Of a stretch of DNA of 64,000 bases, positions 46,601 through 58,600 are shown piece by piece. The notes under the pieces are model-generated. The model did not search any database and had not been told where the DNA came from. It saw only the letters and a list, made by a program, of their open reading frames with translations. Origin of the DNA: Echinarachnius parma. Lineage: Eukaryota; Echinodermata; Echinoidea; Clypeasteroida; Echinarachniidae. The DNA is taken from contig JBAMJV010008959.1 of the NCBI GenBank assembly GCA_037951105.1, forward strand, positions 62,001 to 126,000, read 5' to 3'. Each line of letters opens with the position of its first letter. Position 1 is the stretch's first letter. The position numbers and the translations under genes were made by a program.

Positions 46601-49600
46601 AAAAAGTATCTTCTCATCCATGATATTTTCAATGAATGAACATGTGAGTATATATCTATCATTTTGGCTCCTCCGAAATAATAGGGTTGTATAATTTGTT
46701 TCCTACTTATTTTGTCAGGTTTATGATTCCAAATAAATTCAAAAAATGACTTTTGTAATAATTTCATAATTTCATCAGAGGGGTTCGGTAATGATAAAAA
46801 TAAATAATTTAACTTTGATACTAATAAGGATTTTACAACTATTATTCTACCAAACACTGTTAACGATCTTTTCAACCAGAGAGTCATTTGAGAGTTAATA
46901 TGTAAAATTTGTGTATACAAATTATGATCAACCATATCGTGCAAGTCACCCGAGAAATCGATGCCTAAATATTTAAAATAACCATCAAAAACCCAATCTA
47001 AATTTTCTTCCGTACACAAAGAATCTTTCCTTTCTTTATATCTCCCTATCCACATTACTTTAGTTTTGTGTCTATTTAAACTCAACCCTGATGCAGCTTC
47101 AAAAGTATTTAAAATTTCTATCGTTTTCTTCAAATCGTCCTCTGTACCATCTAAAGTAATTAAAGTATCATCAGCATACTGAATTATTTTGTGCTGAACA
47201 TTTGCTATTTTTATCCCATTTATACCATCACATTTTCTTACCATTATACTTAATATTTCTGCACATAAAAGAAAAATGTATGGAGACAGAGGGTCACCTT
47301 GACGACATCCTCTTTCTATATTAAATCTGTTTGTCATATGACCATTGACCATAGCGCATGACGATGCATTCTCATAAAAAAGTTTAATCCATGATTTTAT
47401 GGAATCACCAAAAGAGCCTGAAAAATAAAGTCGTGTGATATTGAGTCGAAGGCTTTTTCAAAATCTATTATCAACAAAAGTCCAGGAATATCATTTAAAT
47501 CCGTGTATAACATCAAATCAAACAAAAGACGTATATTTTCCCCAATAAATCGTCCAGACATGAAACCCTTTTGACTTTCATTAATCACAAAAGGTAATAT
47601 TTGTTTAATCCGGTTTGCAATACAAGATGAAGCTATTTTATATATAACATTTAATAAAGAAATACGTCTCCAGTTTGATAACAATTTTCTGTCTTTATTT
47701 CCTTTTGGTATTAATGTAATCACTCCCATTTTATGCGCTTCAGTCATATGACCATTAAAATATGCATAATTCAATGATCGAAGTAAAAAATACTTTATAC
47801 TGCCCCAAAAAAACTTTTAAAATTCATCTGTAAAACCATCCATTCCTGGGGATTTATTATTTTTCATATTTGTAATAACTTGAAAAACCTCGTCAATTAC
47901 CAAAGGACCTTCTAAAGAATCTTTCATCTGCACATTCAATTTCGGGATGTTTCTTGATTGAAAAAGATCCCAATCAAAGTCGGATACATTATTTTTTTAT
48001 TACAAATATGGTTGAAAATTGAGGTGATTGGACATGTTGGAGGGCACCCTCCTGTGTTAACGGTTGTTTAAAAAAAAAATGGCCAAATAACTGAAACACG
48101 TATATACGTATGTTATATTACCATTCCAGCACCATTGCACTATGTTATTACTGTTAGTTTTTTTAATAATAATTTGCAAGTTCGGATTATACAAATTATG
48201 CTTGACCTAAACTGTACTTTCCGGCATGACAAAATATAAGTTATGTAAACAATTGTTGCATATTCCTCTACGTGACAGTCAAAACCCACTTGGAGTTTCA
48301 CTGAATTGCAAGATTATAGCATTGGTCGACACAGACAGGTATGTCTTTAAAACAAAAATATGGACTGTTAAGCGTAGTGCCCATTTTGCGATTTGCGCCT
48401 AGCGATCTAGAGAGATCTTGCCAGAGTGGGAGCGATCCCTTGAGATCCGTGGAAAAATCGTGCAGTGGACACCCAATGGTCGCACCTGATCGCCGTAAAT
48501 CGCGTCCGCAGGGGTGGTGTTGGTAGCGGTTGCCAGGTTTTCGACATGTTAAAAAATTTGGCGACCTCCGGCTTCTGTCGGGCACATTCGCAAGCAGATC
48601 CAAGCATAGTGAGCACGCCCATATTGGCCTCAATCGCACACATTCAAAAAAACTCCAAAAGCAGATGATGATATAAAGACAAGCAAGAGAGACCAATTCC
48701 TGGCTGTATTCCTCGACCATGCACGCATGCGTGGCCAAGGCATTTCCCAGGGGAAGTCGCCGTGAGATCGCATAGTGGACACTGACAAAATCGCGTACGC
48801 AATGAAATCGGGCTGACTCGCGACGAACTGGTGCGATTCACACATATCCGAGGTCGCTATCAATTTGCGCTAATTCGCAGGCGCAAATCGCACAGTGGGC
48901 ACTAGGCTTTAATCATTATTGTTAAAACTGTATAGCAACATGTATATCAACTACTTTCAATTCAACAAGAGTGTTCGTGCATTATAAAGGGAACCATCAA
49001 CGTAACAAACGTTTTGCTCTGTTTTCAATTCAATGTAAAATACAGTATCCGCCTACGGTCAATCATTTTCTCGTTTTCTTTCCATAGAGCAAATACTTAC
49101 AGATGTTTATACAAATGTCCAGCTCTTGTTTTAAAGATTTTTTTCATTGATTATAAATTGAGTCGAATTTGGTATGATTGTGAAGGTTATCTTGTACTTT
49201 ACAAGCCTCGAGAAATTCAGATTTTTGAATTTTTAAACATATTTTGTTATCGAAATTGAAAATGAGAAAAATTCACCCTCCAAACCAGGCCCAAATTCAC
49301 CCCGATCTCGCCGCTTAGGTCGATGACGTATGACAAGGGGATGAATTCTCTGCTATATCGATTGCGCATGCGCGATCGCCGCGGTATACATCAGTTTGTG
49401 TGCAGTATTTTGTTTACAACAACCATCGCTCGCTCGTTGTGCAACATCGGAAATGAAAACAAGAAATCTAGAAAATTGCCCAATGTTAGTGTAAAAGTAC
49501 ATTTTTTACCGTATGAGTGGTTATTTTCGCAAAATTTAGATTTGTTTGACAAATTGAGAGAGGCAAATTGAACGTGCCTCGAAAAAAAAAATGCCCGTCA

Positions 49601-52600
49601 GTTGAATGATACGGAACACGCACTAGAGTTTCAGCGGCCCCACCCCGCGAGACAGGTTGTGCTCTAGCTACCTAGCTAGCTGCCGCGCCAACTGCCATGA
49701 CTGCCTTGTAAGTAATTGCACTTTTAAAAAGTTCCGAACAGGAACGAAAATGCAAGATTATTACGATCACACCTATTCTAGACTCTCTTATTTTACTTAC
49801 ATGTTTGTAAGGCTTTTGAAACAAATACGAGAACAATTACCTGCAAAAACAGCAAAAAAATGAGCTGATAATCTCGGTAATTTCCTAACTCGCTAGCGCG
49901 AGCTGAATTGAAGCGAGCTCCATACAATAACCGCTGTTGCATGCATTGTCCACCGTACGCGCACGGTCGAGGCTCTGCACGTATCATGCATGCCGCCAGC
50001 GTTGCACGTCGCACCGCACAGAGTATGATTCCACTCGCAGACTAGGTGATTCATTTACCTATTTTTACTTTAGCAGACACATTAATGAATAAAAGAATAA
50101 CTTTACAACGAATATAAGTTGTTGTTTCATTAGTTCACAAATTTTAAACCACCATAATTGTACAGAAAATAGTTTAAACAACCAGGGAATCATCGGTATA
50201 AAGGGGGTATAATTCCGGTATATTATGTGGTAGATACCGAAGCTTCCTATTGGATAACCCCTTTCATTACGTCAGTACAACACACACATCTACTGACTCC
50301 GCTCGTCGCTGGATTGGGGGTTTTGAGGCAGTGTTTACTATTTTCATTTTTTTTTTTTTTGGATGTGCGAGTACTTGGAAAGTAATATTTTCATATTCTG
50401 TATGATTTCAACTTTCTGTAAAGATATAATTTGGCTAATATTGGTTTTTCTTTGAAGAAAAACTTTAATAAATGAAAATTTGACTGCATATACCTAAAGA
50501 CAATCAGTTGACAGTAGCTCTAGCGCTGTGTTAATGGTTTTACCTCGGGGTGTTTCACAGAGATCCTAAGTTGATCTTAGCATTAAGATGGTCTTAAATA
50601 TTATGGAAAGCCGTTAGTGTCTTGAAACATTTTTGTAAAAGTTATGTTGAAATGCATAAAATGTTGATTCAAATCATATATATTTTCTAATTATCAAAGA
50701 GATTTCATGAATTTTATGTGAAGATTATGAATCTCTTTGATAATTAGAAAATATATATGATTTGAATCAACATTTTATGCATTTCAACATAAGTTTTATA
50801 AAACTGTTTCAAGACACTAATGGCTTTCCATAATATTTCAGACCATCTTAATGCTAAGATCAACTTAGGATCTTTGTGAAACACCCCCAGGAGAGTTGGG
50901 TAAATGGTGGTACAATTATTTGTTTTGTTCGTAATCTTACCGTTGCCCAGGTAAATGGTGCCGTCTGCCGTTCGAGTTGCTATCTTGATTTGCGTATCGC
51001 ATGGACCTGCACCACCTGATTTAAAGGAGAGATATTTAGTTAGTATGAAAGCAGGGGCGTACCAACGTCCCCACCCCCCCCCCCCCCCCCCGCCAAAAAA
51101 AAAACAAACATTGGCCCGTATTCACAAAGGAGGTTTGTACAAACCATGGTTCAAACCGTGGTTTACATCTATGGAATGCCAATTGTAAACTGATGGAGAG
51201 AGAATGTGTACCATAAAAATTGTTAACAAGTAAGGAATTTACATTCTCTCTCCATCAGTTTACAAGTGGCATTCCATAAATGTAAACCATGGTTTAAACC
51301 ATGGTTTGTACAAACCTCCTTTGTGAATACGGGCCATTATAACATCCATAACAAAAAGCATTATGTGGTAGGCAAATAATCCTGCATCTTTAGGGAGCAC
51401 TTGTAAAGACAGAATGAAAGAAGCATTTAAAGGATAATTGACATTGTGATATACTCACTGATTTTCCCATTGATATTTACAGTTTCCCAATTCGTGCAGA
51501 AGGTCCTTGGACTAAATCTTAAAACCTACTTATTATTTATCAACCTTATGGAAAATGGTATGAATTACGCAAGAAACATTGCCCTTTTTTAAAAGTTGTT
51601 TCTGTTTCAATGTTGGATATTTAGCTATTTTCTGAATTTTTCTGAAGTGATAATTGGCAATTTCTGTCTTTTTTGTCTAGCTTAAAGGGATATTGCAACA
51701 TTGTCAAAATCCATAAAACTTGCTTATAACTCACGATGTTATCTCAAAACTTGCTGTAGTCTATTAGAAAGGGAAGCATGGAACGGGCTTTTCTTTTTGA
51801 AATATTGTCCTTTTGTTAGGCCCCCCCCCCCCCCTAAAAAAAAAAAGAATGTTGGATTGGAGTAACGGGCAACCAAAAATGAGGGTAGGTAGGTAGGTTG
51901 TTTTTTTTTTTTTTTTTTTTTTGCAGGATCGCACAAATACACGAAAACACACATATAACAAACACATAACACATATCGCAATTGGAAATTTGTTTGTTTG
52001 TTTTTGTTGTTTATACAATAAAACAAATTTAATCTGAAAAAAACCTTTAGGGTCGGCGGTATTTTTAGGGTCGGCGGCTTACGCCAATCCAACAATTTAT
52101 TTTTCATGGCCTTATAAAGATATTTACGATTTAAGTTTTGGATTTCCTATTATTCATTAGAAATGTATAACTGTGTACAAAGAACCCACTGTAATCAGTG
52201 GCGTAGCGTGGTCGGACTGATTGGGGGGGGGGGGGGGGGGCACGCAAAATTATTGGGGGGGGGGGGGGGGGCACACCTTATGCATTTCTTTGTTTTTTCA
52301 AAAAATGGCCCCTTATGTTTTCTATTGTTTTTTCAAAATTATTGGGGGGGGGGGGGGGCACAGGCCCCCCCGTGCCCCCCCCCCCCCCCCCCCCCCCCGT
52401 AGCTACGCCACTGACTGTAATGATGTAAGAGCCGACTTAAATTATCTCACAATTCAATGAAAAACAAATGCAATTTCCGAATGCTACTCATATAATCAAT
52501 GTAATGTGGAGAAGTTGACATGGAAAGGTATCACTAATAAATACAGCACAACAATCACCAACCTTCAAGGCACATTGTAGTATCACTATCCAAGGTGAAC

Positions 52601-55600
52601 CCTGGACTACACGAGCACTGAGACGCTGTATCCGTTTCCGTGCATTGCCCATTGTCAATGTCATATGTTATACCATCTGATGTGCATGTTAAGGTCTCTG
52701 TAATATAAGTAAGACAAATTAAAATTGAATTACATACTTGATTCATGTGTAAACGAAATGACAGAATCATACACGAAGGTTAAAAATAATGATAAATGTT
52801 ATACTTTGTAACCCAAATAGCCTAGTTAATAATAAAGAGTCCACCAGGTTCCCGTTAAAGGTGTAGTACAGTTTTGGTAAGGCTGAACTTTAGTAACCCA
52901 AACCTGCACAATAATATTACAAAAGTTACGACTCTACCATGCTCGAAATGTATTTACAATTTTTCAAACGACTGAGTAAAAGCCTGTTATCATTTAAAAA
53001 GAGCCATTAATTAAAACACACAAGGGCGCTCTCTAAAAAATAATTATTTAATAGATAGATCATCAACAACTCTTTAAACCTCTTTTGATTTTTTTTGTTT
53101 TAAATCATGGACTAAATCTGGGCCCCAGATTTAATCCAATCGGATATATTTATTCATATTTCAACCGTTTCTGAACCGATTTTGATCAAATACAGTTTAT
53201 TCTGTCATTAAAATTATATGCTCTTTCAAATTTGACACCTAAACATGGTTGCTGGTCGACTAATAATAATGTACGGAATTAAAGGTTTCTTGTATTCCGG
53301 TAACCCTTATAGAGCTGGGGCATAATATGCTCCTCCGCGATGACGTTCTTTCAAGTCTTGCCGTAAATGGGTATACCATTAGGAAGCCACATTACCTTTT
53401 TTTTGCATGTATATATAAGCCCCCGTAAATCCGTAATTCTTTATTTTGCGTGATAGATGTTCATGAATATATTTTTCCTAAAAAGTGTGACATTATTTAT
53501 TTAGTCGTGTTCCCATTAGGTAACTACAAGTTGACACGCTAGAAATTGGCACTTTAAGTGTTAAATGGGTAGTTCAGTTTTGGTTTAGAGGGCGCTTCAA
53601 GAAAGTGAGGTAATGACAGCTAAGTACAAAATTAGAAAAAGCACAGAATTGAAAAGATATTTATTTTGTATCATAAACTGTTTAAAACAGCTGAATTATC
53701 CGTAAACATATCTGATTGGGATAAATGTTTTGGATCAACCTTTATTCAATAATTTGGGAAATATACAAACACTTTTAAAAATATACCCAACATTTGTTTT
53801 AATAAGGTTTTTAATGATATCTTTATTAAATGATATTTTTTAGCAAACATCACATTCACTTAGTTGATTTAAAGTGGACTTCCACACGAATTCAAGCTTC
53901 TAATGATTGAAAGACAGATATTCTAGGTCAATAAACACAATTTTGTATAAATAAAGCATGATTGTGGGTTCTTATAATTGGCTTTGAAATTCTAATGACA
54001 CAAATTCGCGAGCGAGCTTGTTCTATCCCACAATGCATCAATTTGTGACGTGCGACCCTCCCTATATATGCGCCTATCTCTGTTTTTACACTGCAGCGAA
54101 TGTGTTCTTTTGATCGGACCAATACAATGCTCGATCATGAATAGTTTAGTCCACGATGCGCCACTCAACCGTGCCTTTGAACATTACTGCGTTGTTGAAC
54201 CGTTTGAAAATACTTGCCTGCCCGAAATTGTAACACGTTTGGCTTTCATTGGAATTTGAATAGACACAAAGTCCTGTAAACGTGGTTATTGAATTTGCTG
54301 GCTCTGCATGACCGGCTATTATGAATGACACATGCAGTGCTCACTATGCAGTGGCACCGGATTCAAGCCTACTCAAGAAATCGAGCAAAGTGAGGGTGCT
54401 ACGTAAGGGTCTCATGATTGTGTGCAGTAAATTTAATTATTTCCTCAGAGTTAATGACATTAGAAAAAATATCTTAGAAATCAACCAAAGAGAGTCAAAT
54501 CCTGAAAATATTCAAGCACATCCCTAGATTTATTTCCAATATACTGTATTTTGTTTTAACTCGTCCGGAATTCTCCTTTGAAAATTGATGAAAATGAAAC
54601 TTGAGGTGTCTGGAGGGCGCCCTTCGTTGTTAATAGCTGGGTTTTTTTTGGTGAAAACTGCCCTGTATAACTTAGCCGTGTATTTGTTTTTGTACAAGCA
54701 TAATTTAATTAGAGCTGCTAGTTTGTATGTTAATTGGCAGGTTTTAGTTAAGTAATTATCTGTTTGACCTCTTGATTGTTTAAAATACTGGGGTTTGAAA
54801 TAATGGCACTGTGAGCGATAGGTCCGGGGTGAGGATTGCAAGAGTAACTGGGGAGCACAAATTGATGAAACTTGAGGTGTCTGGAGGGCACCCTCGGTTG
54901 TTAATAGCTGCTTTTTGAGTGAAAACTGCCCTGTAACCCAGGTCGAAATTCCCATAGAACCAGCACCCATAGGAGACCCATATAAACCCATATGCCTATT
55001 GGTTTCTATGGGTTTCTATGGGTTTTAATAGGGAAAGTGGAACATGGGTTTTTATGGGTTTCTATGGATTTTTGATTCTATGGGAATTTCGACCTGGGAA
55101 ATGTCTATGGGTCCCATAGAAACCCATAGGAGACCCATATAGACCAATAGGATTTTCCTATGTGTGTCCTATGGGTTTCTACGGGAAATTTTTCGACTTG
55201 GGATCTTAGCCGTGTATATGTTTTTGTACAAGCATAATTTAATTAGAGCTGCTAGTTTTTATGGTAATTGGCAGGTTTTAGTTAAGTAATATCTGTTTGA
55301 ACAAAACTGTACTACCCCTTTAATGTTTAAAATACTGAGGTTTGAAATAATAGCCCTGTAAACGACAGGTAAGGATTGCAATTCAGAGTTAGTGGAAAGC
55401 AGAGCTTTGCCCCCCCCCCCCCCCCCCCCCCTCCATATTATAAATACGCTCTTGTATACCCGACAAGAAGGAGTATATTATACCTGAGTGCACAATATGA
55501 AGCAAAGGTCCTTCCGGCAAGGTGACGGTACTGTCATCTGTCAAAGTCAAGGTGGTCACGTCGGATGCTGGCCCATCGTTGGCAATGTCGTACACACGAA

Positions 55601-58600
55601 TACCAGCGTACCCACTAACACAAAAAAAAAAACATTATATAAATGTTGTAAAACGGTTGAAACAGCTTTATAATGTTTCAGAAAATGGTAATACGTGAAG
55701 AAATGTGAGGTCTCAAAAGAAGCTTTGACATTATTATCATTATTATCCGAAAATATAATATTTGAATTCTAGGAAATGTGCGAACTAAATATTTTTTGTA
55801 ATAAGTAGGGACAGATCGTATATACAAGGTTCAAACGTCTGGTCTATAAAAATAAAAGGCTCACAATTACTTAAAGGGATAGGCCTAGGTGAGTTCTGGT
55901 AAAGAGAGTACAGTTTGGGTCAAACTGAATTTTAGTAACCTAAACCTGCACTTTTACATTAAAAACTAATTACAACTCCACCATGCTTGAAAGGAATACA
56001 AAATTACAAAGTAAAAGGCCTGTCATCATTCAAAAAGAGCCGTTCAAAACTCAAGAGGGCGCTCTCTAAACACTCATGAGTTTCAACCATTTTAAACAAA
56101 ATATTGTGCATGTAATGTTTTGTTGAAATAGTGATTAGATAGAGAGATAATCAACAACTATTTAAATCCTCTTTTGTAAATTTTTGAAAAGAGGAAGCAT
56201 TTTAAAATTATTTTTACGGCTGGTTCAAAATTATCAAATAATTGTTGGGCCCCACAGTTATTACAAATGGTTATGTTTATGGATGCAAAACTTTACATGC
56301 CCAATATTTTGTTTAAAATGGTTGAAACTCATAAATATGTATAAAGCCTGCTATCATTCAAAAAGAGCCATTAGAACTCAAGAGGGCCCTCTCTAAACAC
56401 TTATCGGTTACAGCCATTTGAAATAAGATATTGTGCTTGAAATGTTTTGTTGAAACAGTGATTAGATAATCAGAAAGATAATGAACAACTATCTAAAAAC
56501 CTCTATTGTTTTTGTTTTAACGGCTGGTTCAAAATTGTCTAATATTTGTGGGGGCCCCACATTTATTACAAATGGTTATGTTTATGGATATTTCAGCCAT
56601 TTCTGAACTGATGTTGATCAAATACAGTTTATTCTGTCATTAAAATTGTATGCTCTTTCAAATATATCAGTTTTTCATTATATCACCAAAAAAAAATTGT
56701 GTAGCGCCCTCTATACCAAAAATCAACTATCCCTTTAATTACATTTTTCAGAAATGTTATATGGCAAAAATGTTTATTTGATTGCCAAGAAAATGTAAGG
56801 AAAAACATTTCCATAACATCGAACAACTCTATTTTTTACCATGTTTGTACCAATTTTTATCAATATTCTTACAATTAAAGAACGTCTGGTCTCAAATAGG
56901 GCTCACAACTGCTTAATCGCAGAAATTACAATTTGATATGGATCAAATGTTTATTTGATCGTAGAGAAAATGTTTTATCATACTATAGGTTTCCCCACTA
57001 GTTATAATTTTTGTTTTCAATTGTATCAAATCGTATTTCAATTTTGTCCTGAGAAAACGAGAATGTGCCAATTCCAGAGTTAAAAAACGGCTCATTTAAA
57101 ACGTGATTAAACATTTGTTTCCGTCGTCTGTATTATATCCGCAGATTTTTCTTCATCTTCGGAATTAGTATTTTTTTTAAATGTATTTATTTATTTATTT
57201 ATATTTTTTATTTCCTTTTTGTATTTATTTGGGGGGGGGGGGGGGGGGTGGGGCCAAATTAAAATGTTTTGTGTAAGATGGCACGCCCGTAGCCAGGATT
57301 TTTCCAGGGGGTGCGTCATTTCCAAAACGCGACCGAGACTATTGGCGTGCGTACGCATCCAACGCATCCCCTGGCTACGGGCCTGGATGGGTTCATACTA
57401 GTTGGTCCAGTAAACGAAGGGGGCCTTCCGGCCAACGGCCCGGGGTGAATATCCAGACATCATCGAGATGTCATCTACGTAAACGCGATCCCATCGGCCC
57501 CCCGCAGTATCAGGTGCGGTGGCACCGGATCTTCCAAAGTTAGTGTAGGTGAAGACAACACCTGTGAGATGGACGATATACAGAGTGTATTAACAAAACA
57601 TTAATAGAAGTTCCAAGGTCAATTATTTCACAATCAAATGAGATATGGATGTAAAGAGTAACTTTATAGCTTGAATGTTATACTTTTTCTGAATCAACAA
57701 TGTCACGCATCGCTGAATTCTTTGCTGTTGAAGATGACAGGTGCAAAACCCACTGTTTCCATGTTTTGGCTTACGAATGGATTCTTGAAATGAGTGGTGT
57801 CACATTTAAATGTTAGGGATTATTTTTAAATTTGGGGCTAAAACATCCGTGTCGATTGCGGCCCTGAAAATCATCCAGATCACGGGGAGATAAACACATT
57901 GTTCTTAAAATGTCCAAACAGGAAGAAGTCAACACACAATTATTAATCACATGACCTTGTATGCATGCCATCTAATTTTGTATCACAATAACCCTTTCCC
58001 CACTGTCAGAGCTCCCCTAGTCCATCTGTGACAGCTACAAAGTGATGGGCTAGGGCACTGTCACTGTCACTGTAAGCTAAACGATTTAATAACTCGCAAA
58101 CCCTACACAAATTGTTTAAATTGATGCTTTCATTAAAGTATGGCACCATTATTGTACTTTCAAGCTTTCATTCATTAGCCCAAACTTGCAAAAAGTGGGG
58201 TTTGGACTTGTCACCCTTAAGCAAAGAGAATTCAGCGATGCGTGACATTACTGACTTCAGTAAAGGTGACAGATTAGAGCTGAATATTTGCTCATAGGTG
58301 TGATTGAAAATGTTGAAATTATGAGAATGTATCATTTTGGAATTATTGACCTTTGAACTTCGATTACCTTTTTTTCTGTACACATATCAAATAAATGGAC
58401 ATTACATCAATTAGTATGATTAGTACAATTATTATACCGAAGTGTAATAAAGTAGATTGTAGATTGTAGATTATAAACCCCGAACAGAGAATGGTTCGGA
58501 AACTATATTTTGATCGATCATGTTTATTTTAGCGTCTTCGCAGTGCATGATCGTTTTTGTTTCCCTTCCAAACAATACATCATTTATCCCAAATTGGAGT

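Larger units (their letters stand above)
43572..48003 (-). mobile_element. L1/Tx1-like LINE, 5' truncated
   Basis: Minus-strand element: truncated 5' end near 48,003, RT region, C-terminal Cys-rich domain, and A-rich (AAAT)n tail at ~43,575-43,601. ACATTATTT occurs next to both ends (43,572 and 47,986 areas), a likely TSD. Interrupted by a DNA element at 43,963-45,728. The endonuclease half is absent. Confidence 0.88.
43322..48224. repeat. TTAA-family A element split by a LINE
   Basis: 43,322-43,570 matches the left half (TTTTGGTAAAGAGGGCGCTTC, CAACGTTTATTCAATAATTT) and ~48,005-48,224 matches the right half (TTGGAGGGCACCCTCCTGTGTTAACG, ACCATTCCAGCACCATTG, CTAAACTGTACT), in the order of the intact 36,366-36,854 copy. 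The LINE lies between. Confidence 0.82.

Noticed and set aside
48298..48863. ORFs of 60-146 codons on both strands
   Set aside because: All lie within a TTAA-bounded GC-rich repeat and shadow each other.
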